DNA of 55,349 bases from Candidatus Faecalibacterium faecigallinarum (GTDB lineage: Bacteria; Bacillota; Clostridia; Oscillospirales; Ruminococcaceae): NCBI GenBank assembly GCA_019119685.1, contig DWWN01000051.1, positions 1 to 55,349 on the forward strand, read 5' to 3'. Position 1 is the first letter of the stretch. Every line of letters starts with the position of its first letter. The notes beneath the pieces are model-generated. The model did no database searches. It saw nothing but the letters and a program-made list of their open reading frames with translations, and was not told where the DNA came from. Shown here one piece after another: positions 49,856-55,349 of this stretch. A program made the position numbers and the translations under genes.

Positions 49856-50773
49856 TCAGCGCGATCCCTTGTCGTAGGGGATGCCTTCCGCCTTGGGGGC
49901 CATGCTGTTCTTGGAGGTGAACGCCAGAATGATCATCGAGGCGATGAAGGGCATCATGTTGTAGATGTTGCTGGACCAGCCGAGGTTGGCCAGGAAGGTG
50001 GAGTCGGCGATGTTGGCCAGGCTCTTGAAGACGGCAAAGAACATGGCCGCCCCAAAGATGTGGAAAGGCTTCCACTGGCCGAAGATCATGACGGCCAGGG
50101 CCAGGAAGCCCGCGCCGGCCACGCCGACCTCGAAGTTCCAGGTCTGGACAGGCGGCACGATGTAGGCCATGCCGCCGATGGCGCCCAGTGCGCCCGAGAT
50201 CAAAACGCCGGCGTAGCGCATCTTGTACACGTTGATGCCCACCGAATCCGCCGCCTGGGGATGCTCGCCGCAGGCCCGCAGCCGCAGGCCGAAGCGGGTC
50301 TTGTACATCACCACATAGCTGACCACCAGCAGGATCAGGCCCAGCGGGACAAAGACGCTCATTTCCAGCCCGCCGATGCTGAACAGGAACGGCCGGTTGG
50401 AGTAGTTCAGCTTGGCGCTGCCGCTCTCGCTGAAGTACTTGGCCAGGACCACCGCCACGGCGGTGGCCAGCAGGTTCAGGGCGGTGCCGCCGATGGTCTG
50501 GTCGGCCTTCAGGTTGATGGAGGCAAAGGCCAGCAGCAGGGAATAGACCATGCCGGCCAGCGCCGCCGCCAAAATCGAGATGACCACGATCAGCCAGGCG
50601 GGCATGGTGGCCGGCAGCAGCGTCAGGGCCAGGACGCCGGCCACGCCGCCGATGACCATGATGCCTTCCAGCGCAATGTTGATGATGCCGGAATGCTCGC
50701 TGAACATACCGCCCAGAGCCACCAGCATCAGGACGATGCCGTACAGCAGGGTATATTTGATGAGTAACAGCAT
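49856..50773 (-). CDS. nucleoside ABC transporter permease (second subunit, YufQ/BPL_transp_2 type)
   Basis: A 305-residue membrane permease of about nine helices. ALGGMFSEHSGIINIALEGIM, IGGTALNLLATAVAV and FGLRLRACGEHPQAADSVGINVYKMRY (span) are the conserved coupling and core segments of BmpA-associated permeases. Together with the other permease and the ATPase it imports nucleosides. The previous gene stops 1 bp before this start, so translation is coupled. Confidence 0.94.
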   Translation of the reverse strand: MLLLIKYTLLYGIVLMLVALGGMFSEHSGIINIALEGIMVIGGVAGVLALTLLPATMPAWLIVVISILAAALAGMVYSLLLAFASINLKADQTIGGTALNLLATAVAVVLAKYFSESGSAKLNYSNRPFLFSIGGLEMSVFVPLGLILLVVSYVVMYKTRFGLRLRACGEHPQAADSVGINVYKMRYAGVLISGALGAIGGMAYIVPPVQTWNFEVGVAGAGFLALAVMIFGQWKPFHIFGAAMFFAVFKSLANIADSTFLANLGWSSNIYNMMPFIASMIILAFTSKNSMAPKAEGIPYDKGSR

Positions 50774-50774
50774 A

Positions 50775-51926
50775 TTAGCCCTCCTTTTCGCCGGACTTGT
50801 CCGCCCGTTTGCCGCCGCTGAGGAGCTTTGCGATCCTGCCGCGGAACAGCATCGAGAAGGCGCACAGGTAGATGATGATGCCGCTGATCAGGTCGGCAAT
50901 CTCGGTGGGATAATACCGGGTGGACAGGAACGAGCCGCCCACCGTGATGTGGGAGATGAACAAAGCCGAGAAGATGGTGCCGATGGGGTTGGAGCTGGCC
51001 AGCAGCGCCACCGAAATGCCGTTGAAGCCCATGGCGGGCAGGGTGGTGGAGTTCAGGGGGTTCCACTCGGACACGCCGGATAGGTAGTACAGGCCCGCGC
51101 CGAAACCGGCCAGCGCGCCGGCAATGACCATCGAGAGGACCAGGTTCTTCTTCTCGTTGATGCCGGCGTAACGGGCGGCGTTCTTGTTCAGGCCGACGGC
51201 CTTCAGCTCATAGCCGAAGGTGGTCTTGTCCAGGATCACCCAGATCACGATGGCCACCACGATGGCCAGGAAGATGGCGATGGTGGTGCTGTTGGTCTGG
51301 AACATATCGTTCAGGCCAAAGTCGGGGATGGTGACACCCTCGGCGCCTTCCATCCGGCGCAGGTTGAGGGTGCGGGTGTTGCGGGCGTCGTACATGGGGC
51401 CGGTGCCGCCCGCGTAGATGACCTCATTGACCAGGTACAGGGCGATCCAGTTGAACATGATGGAGGTGATGACCTCGTTGATGTTCAGGTAAGCCTTGAA
51501 CAGGCCGGGGATGGCGCCCCAGAGGCCGCCCAGGACCGCCGAGACGATCAGGCTGACATACCAGGGCAGGTGCAGGATGATGGCGCAGTACAGCGCGCCG
51601 TAAGCGCCCAGGGTGTACTGGCCCGCTGCGCCGATGTTGAACAGGCCGGTCTTGAAGGCAAAGGCCACCGAAAGGCCGGTCATCACCAGAGGCGCGGCGT
51701 TGGCCAGGGTACGGCCCACGCCGTAGGGCGCGTCGTAGAAGCCGCCCATCAGGATGCGGACAAAGCCGTCGGTCCATGCGTGCTCGGCGTTGATCGCCAG
51801 CAGCACCAGATACCCGCACGCCAGGCCGATCAGGATGCACAGGAGGGCCGCCAGCACGCTGACAAAGGCCGACCGGCCCTTGCCGTCGCGGGAAAGCATC
51901 TTTTTCTTATCCATAAAGCCGCTCAT
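50775..51926 (-). CDS. nucleoside ABC transporter permease (first subunit, YufP type)
   Basis: A 383-residue permease with an N-terminal helix and about nine more. It shows GLSVAFAFKTGLFNIGAAGQYTLGAYGAL (span), LNINEVITSIMFNWIALYLVN and FGYELKAVGLNKNAARYAGIN, the typical coupling motif. A charged end (GGKRADKSGEKEG) follows. The ATG at 51926 overlaps the ATPase stop (ATGA). An alternative start at the internal MDKKKML is possible because the ribosome-binding site is very close to the first ATG. Confidence 0.93.
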   Translation of the reverse strand: MSGFMDKKKMLSRDGKGRSAFVSVLAALLCILIGLACGYLVLLAINAEHAWTDGFVRILMGGFYDAPYGVGRTLANAAPLVMTGLSVAFAFKTGLFNIGAAGQYTLGAYGALYCAIILHLPWYVSLIVSAVLGGLWGAIPGLFKAYLNINEVITSIMFNWIALYLVNEVIYAGGTGPMYDARNTRTLNLRRMEGAEGVTIPDFGLNDMFQTNSTTIAIFLAIVVAIVIWVILDKTTFGYELKAVGLNKNAARYAGINEKKNLVLSMVIAGALAGFGAGLYYLSGVSEWNPLNSTTLPAMGFNGISVALLASSNPIGTIFSALFISHITVGGSFLSTRYYPTEIADLISGIIIYLCAFSMLFRGRIAKLLSGGKRADKSGEKEG

Positions 51927-53458
51927 TCTCCTTTCCCTTGCTTGCGGGCGCCAGCCATGTACAGGCCCAGCTCCTGAACGGTGGTGGTCTTGGGATCGAA
52001 CTCGCCGACCACCTCGCCCTCGTACATGACGAGGATGCGGTCGGACAGGTTCATGACTTCGTCCAGCTCAAGGCTGACCAGCAGCACCGCCTTGCCGGCG
52101 TCCCGCTGGGCCACGATCTGGCGGTGGATATACTCGATGGCGCCCACGTCCAGGCCGCGGGTGGGCTGGACAGCCACCAGCAGCTTGGGGTCGCGGTCGA
52201 TCTCACGGGCGATGATGGCCTTCTGCTGGTTGCCGCCCGACATACTGCGGGCGATGGTCGCGCTGCCCTGGCCGCTGCGGACGTCATACTGCTCGATCAG
52301 CCGGTCCGAATACTCCCGCACCTTATCCTTGCGGATAAAGCCGTGGTTCTGGAATTCGGGCTGCCAGTACCGCTGCAGCACCATGTTGTTCTCCAGGGTG
52401 TAGTCCAGCACCAGGCCGTGCTTGTGCCGGTCCTCGGGGATGTGGCTCATGCCGTCCTTGGAGCGCTGCCGGATGGAAGCGTGGGTGATGTCCTGGCCGC
52501 AGAAGGTGATCTTGCCGTCCGACACCTTTTCCAGGCCGGTCAGGCCGTAAACGAACTCGGTCTGGCCGTTGCCCTCGATGCCGGCCAGGCAGACGATCTC
52601 GCCGGCCCGCACCTGGAAGGAGACGTCCTTGACGGCGTTTTTCTTGTGGGTGGAACTGGGGACGGTCACGTGCTGCACGTCCAGGATCACCTCGCCGGGC
52701 TTGGCGGGGGCCTTTTCCACCTGCAGCTGGACGTCGCGGCCCACCATCATGCGGGAAAGCTCTTCCTGGGTGGTGTTGGCGATGTCCACCACGCCGACAT
52801 ACTTGCCCTTGCGCAGGACGGTGCAGCGGTCGGCGACGGCCATGATCTCGTTCAGTTTGTGGGTGATAAAGAGGATGCTCTTGCCTTCCTTTTTGAACCC
52901 GCGCATGATCTCCATCAGCTCGTCGATCTCCTGCGGGGTCAAAACGGCGGTGGGCTCGTCAAAGATCAGGATCTCGTTGTCGCGGTAGAGCATCTTGAGG
53001 ATCTCCACGCGCTGCTGCATACCCACCGAGATGTCGCTGACCAAAGCGTCGGGGTCTACCCGCAGGCCGTACTTTTCGCTCAGAGCCATGACCTTTTTGC
53101 GGGCCTCGGCCTTTTGCAGAAAGCCCAGCTTGTTGGGCTCCACCCCCAGGATGATGTTGTCCAGAACCGTGAAGCACTCCACCAGTTTGAAGTGCTGGTG
53201 CACCATGCCGATGCCCAGGGCGTTGGCATCGTTGGGGTTGCGGATCTGCACCTCCTTGCCGTTTTTGCGGATGGTGCCCTGTTCGGGCTGGTACAGGCCG
53301 AACAGAACGCTCATCAGGGTGCTTTTGCCCGCACCGTTCTCACCCAGCAGGGCGTGCACCTCGCCTTTGCGCAGTTGGAGGGTAATATCATCGTTTGCCT
53401 TGATCCCAGGGAATTCCTTGGTAATATGGAGCATCTCGATCACATAATCCTCGGCCAA
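51923..53458 (-). CDS. nucleoside ABC transporter ATP-binding protein (two ATPase domains, YufO type)
   Basis: A 511-residue tandem ATPase that energises the two permeases. Domain 1 has Walker A GENGAGKSTLMSV, signature DISVGMQQRVEILKM and Walker B ILIFDEPTAVLTPQE. Domain 2 has a degenerate Walker A (LAGIEGNGQTEFVYG, no Lys), signature MSGGNQQKAIIAREI and Walker B LLVAVQPTRGLDVGA. A degenerate second site is normal in this family. The start is taken as TTG 53458, with AAAGGAGA upstream. An in-frame TTG at 53482 precedes the ribosome-binding site and was rejected. Confidence 0.94.
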   Translation of the reverse strand: MAEDYVIEMLHITKEFPGIKANDDITLQLRKGEVHALLGENGAGKSTLMSVLFGLYQPEQGTIRKNGKEVQIRNPNDANALGIGMVHQHFKLVECFTVLDNIILGVEPNKLGFLQKAEARKKVMALSEKYGLRVDPDALVSDISVGMQQRVEILKMLYRDNEILIFDEPTAVLTPQEIDELMEIMRGFKKEGKSILFITHKLNEIMAVADRCTVLRKGKYVGVVDIANTTQEELSRMMVGRDVQLQVEKAPAKPGEVILDVQHVTVPSSTHKKNAVKDVSFQVRAGEIVCLAGIEGNGQTEFVYGLTGLEKVSDGKITFCGQDITHASIRQRSKDGMSHIPEDRHKHGLVLDYTLENNMVLQRYWQPEFQNHGFIRKDKVREYSDRLIEQYDVRSGQGSATIARSMSGGNQQKAIIAREIDRDPKLLVAVQPTRGLDVGAIEYIHRQIVAQRDAGKAVLLVSLELDEVMNLSDRILVMYEGEVVGEFDPKTTTVQELGLYMAGARKQGKGE

Positions 53459-53509
53459 TCTGCTCACTCTCCTTTCACACAATGGTGACGCATTGTTCTC
53501 ACTTTATTC

Positions 53510-53539
53510 ATTATAACGTATTCTGCGGACACTTTGCAA
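53510..53539 (-). promoter_or_regulatory. promoter of the nucleoside ABC genes
   Basis: On the minus strand, TTGCAA (53539-53534), 18 bases and TATAAT (53515-53510). It allows the ATPase and permeases to be transcribed separately from bmpA. Confidence 0.78.
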
Positions 53540-53631
53540 GGAAAAGATGGATAAAAATCCGGCATTTTGCAAAAAAAGAGAGGATTTTCACAGATCCGGG
53601 CGGCAGGAAAAAAGAGATGTGCGTTTTACAC

Positions 53632-53667
53632 AAAAAAGCAGAGCGCTTTTTGGGCGCTCTGCTTTGT
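53632..53667 (-). terminator. terminator after bmpA
   Basis: AAAGCAGAGCGC and GCGCTCTGCTTT around CAAAAA, with TTTTTTGTG following on the minus strand. It separates the binding-protein gene from the rest of the transporter. Confidence 0.9.
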
Positions 53668-53692
53668 TTGCTGTAGGTATAAACGACGGCTT

Positions 53693-54886
53693 TTACTGCA
53701 CGTAGTTGACAGTGACCAGCTCGCTGGTGGTGGGCTTCACGCTGTCCTCGCTGGAGTTGTCGACGACGATCTCGCCGGAAGCAATCTTCTCCTTGACGGC
53801 CTCGTACTCCTCCACGGTGAAGGTGCGGAAGTTCCAGCTGCCCTCGGCGGTGGGCAGGCCGACGTAGTCGCCCTCCTGCAGGCCGAAGTTGCCGTTGGTG
53901 GCAGCGATGGTGCCCCACTCGCCGCTGTCGATGTCGCCCAGGGCGTCCTCAACGGCGGTGGTCAGCTGCTTCATAGCGGAAGTGATGAACGGGTTGTACT
54001 CATAGGTGCCGTCGGCCACGCCGTTGGCGCCGATGTAGTTCTGGTCAACGTCCACGCCGATGATGTAGCCGTTGGACTTGATGGCAGCCTCCAGAGCGGA
54101 GGTGTAGATGCCGCCGCCGCAGGCAAAGACGACCTCGGTGCCGCTGGTGTACCAGCCCTCCATACGGGAGGTGATGTTGGCGTCGCCGTAGAACTGGCCG
54201 CCGTAGAAGTAGTTGATGTCGACGGCGTTGCCGGTCTCCTGCGCAGCGGCGTCAACGCCCTGCACGAAGCCGTAGCCGTAACGGATGACGGCGGGCACAG
54301 CCATGCCGCCCAGGAAGCCCAGGTGGGTGTAGCCGTCCTTGGCGATGGCGTAGCCTGCCAGGTAGCCTGCCTGCTCCTCCTTGAAGGTGATGCAGTAGCA
54401 GTTGGTGGGGATGGCGTCGGTGCCGATGTCGGCCTGGGTCACGTCAACAGCGATGAAGCGGGTGTCGGGGTACTGCTCGGCAGCCCATGCCAGGGAAGCG
54501 CCGTACAGGTAGCCGACGCACACGACGGTGTCGGCGCCGTCGTTGACAGCCTGGCGGATCATGGTCTCGCGGTCCTCATCGGAGGCGTCGGCCTCGGGGA
54601 TGTAGTACTGGCAGTTGTCGCCCATGTAGTTCTGGACGGCAGTCCAGCAGGCCTGGTTGAAGCTCTCGTCGTCGATGGTGCCGGTATCGCAGCACAGAGC
54701 GACGTAGGAAACAGCGGTGCCCTCAGCAGCGGCCTCGGAAGAAGCAGCGGAAGAAGCGCTGGAAGCAGCCGAAGAAGCGGTGCTGGAGGAAGTGCTGGAA
54801 GAAGAACCGCCGCAGGCGGCCAGAACAGAAACGGCAGCGGCTGCGCCAGCCACGGCCATGAACTTACGACGCGAAATCATATTCAT
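53693..54886 (-). CDS. bmpA: BMP-family nucleoside-binding lipoprotein
   Basis: Solute receptor of the nucleoside ABC importer, 397 residues. The signal carries a twin-arginine-like ISRRKFMAVAG (residues 4-14) and lipobox LAAC (Cys25), followed by a Ser/Ala-rich linker to about residue 58. The mature domain shows YVALCCDTGTIDDESFNQACW, DTVVCVGYLYGASLAWAA, the BMP signature GFLGGMAVPAVIRYGYGFVQG and VVFACGGGIYTSALEAA. The Asp and Gly-rich segments match the nucleoside pocket of the PnrA/BmpA family. The ribosome-binding site GGAGAG lies 8 bases before ATG 54886. Confidence 0.95.
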   Translation of the reverse strand: MNMISRRKFMAVAGAAAAVSVLAACGGSSSSTSSSTASSAASSASSAASSEAAAEGTAVSYVALCCDTGTIDDESFNQACWTAVQNYMGDNCQYYIPEADASDEDRETMIRQAVNDGADTVVCVGYLYGASLAWAAEQYPDTRFIAVDVTQADIGTDAIPTNCYCITFKEEQAGYLAGYAIAKDGYTHLGFLGGMAVPAVIRYGYGFVQGVDAAAQETGNAVDINYFYGGQFYGDANITSRMEGWYTSGTEVVFACGGGIYTSALEAAIKSNGYIIGVDVDQNYIGANGVADGTYEYNPFITSAMKQLTTAVEDALGDIDSGEWGTIAATNGNFGLQEGDYVGLPTAEGSWNFRTFTVEEYEAVKEKIASGEIVVDNSSEDSVKPTTSELVTVNYVQ

Positions 54887-54975
54887 AAGAAATTCTCTCC
54901 TTTTTTACAGTTGTATGCAACCATTTTCTGGACAGATAAGAACGTGCGGACACAGCGGCACATTCTCTATACTCC

Positions 54976-55004
54976 AGTATAGCCGCAAAATGTGTTGGGC
55001 GCAA
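54976..55004 (-). promoter_or_regulatory. promoter of bmpA
   Basis: On the minus strand, TTGCGC (55004-54999), 17 bases and TATACT (54981-54976). Confidence 0.8.
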
Positions 55005-55349
55005 GCAATTTTACATTACAAAATCTTTACAATATTTCCGTCAAATTGTCAAAAAGTGATACATTCCCTCCACGGCCGGCGCGCTTTTTCGGCGCGAATC
55101 GCGCCCGGCCCCGCAAAGAGCAAAAACGCCCCTGCCGGCAAAGGCAGAGGCGGTGCAGATCACTCGATATTGGCGGGGCCGAAGCCGAATGGCAGCCGCG
55201 GCGAAGCGCGTCCAGTGGACGCGAATCAATAGTTGAAACTGGAAAAAGAAAAAGCAAATAAAAATGGGCAAAAATAATGACAAATAGCGCAAAAAGTACG
55301 AAAATAAAGGTGTGAACAAAATCAACATACTTTACTGCGCTATTCGTCA
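55005..55349. other. gene-free end of the window with a short inverted repeat
   Basis: No credible gene. GCGTCCA-G-TGGACGC (55207-55221), next to GCCGCGGCGAAGCGC, repeats a block found inside element A (near 4665-4705). GCCGGCGCGC near 55077 is GC-rich and palindromic. The last 100 bases are A-rich and could be the start of a leader beyond the window. Confidence 0.5.

Noticed and set aside
54717..54790. Short tandem repeats (GAAGAAGC...) that could suggest a repeat array
   Set aside because: This is the Ser/Ala-rich linker of BmpA read on the other strand; codon-level low complexity, not a CRISPR array or satellite. No CRISPR array was seen anywhere in the window.
55041..55328. A 95-codon minus-strand frame with a hydrophobic start
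   Set aside because: It covers the GTCCA/TGGAC repeat block and an A/T-rich leader, has no ribosome-binding site, and shares its HWTRFAAA stretch only because the same DNA repeat is translated elsewhere.

Overview
This 55.3 kb window comes from a high-GC member of the Clostridia, most likely the Oscillospiraceae/Ruminococcaceae (Faecalibacterium-Gemmiger-Subdoligranulum neighbourhood). The family assignment is inference. It rests on Firmicute gene orders (ylxM-ffh-rpsP-khpA-rimM-trmD; addB-addA; ruvX near a DUF1292 gene), on Gram-positive HPr, on TTGACA-17-TATAAT type promoters, and on strongly GC-biased third codon positions. About 58 protein genes, one tRNA and one probable 6S RNA are supported.

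Layout. 1-5.0 kb: end of metK, a PRPP synthetase, and a minus-strand pair of a MATE transporter and a cysteine-synthase-like protein without its PLP lysine. 5.1-8.9 kb: SRP/ribosome-maturation cluster. 9-21.5 kb: HPr, uvrC, a thioredoxin-fold protein, 6S RNA, DUF1292, a cyclophilin lipoprotein, ruvX and addB-addA. 21.5-25.3 kb: xpt, a patatin-like protein, a sodium-pump decarboxylase beta subunit with a 41-residue gamma-like partner, and tRNA-Tyr. 25.7-34.7 kb: a TRAP transporter, an iron-sulfur protein, a P-loop kinase, a HAD phosphatase, an XRE membrane regulator and a secreted FMN/FAD reductase. 35-37.9 kb: proC-proB-proA. 37.9-42.5 kb: an accessory patch of three small lipoproteins and a DUF559 protein embedded in GC-rich inverted repeats. 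42.5-46.3 kb: mraY-like gene, a small membrane protein/XRE pair and a folate one-carbon operon. 46.6-55 kb: serine recombinase, then a nucleoside uptake and salvage block (bmpA, ABC ATPase, two permeases, kinase-GNAT fusion, pyrimidine-nucleoside phosphorylase).

The most unusual signal is a family of five intergenic elements (about 4525-4927, 12161-12355, 23498-23675, 34701-34900, 46299-46497). In four of them a conserved 15-nt loop caps a first stem. All share a three- to four-hairpin layout whose stem sequences differ while base pairing is kept, so the structure appears to be selected. One copy is nested in an expanded form and lies in the leader of the lysine-less cysteine synthase homologue. 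Another is bracketed by near-identical terminator hairpins next to a serine recombinase gene. A second, different repeat family of 'CCTCTCC...GGAGAGG' units brackets the small lipoprotein genes.

All calls were made by reading the sequence. Family names rest on remembered motifs and have not been checked against a database.
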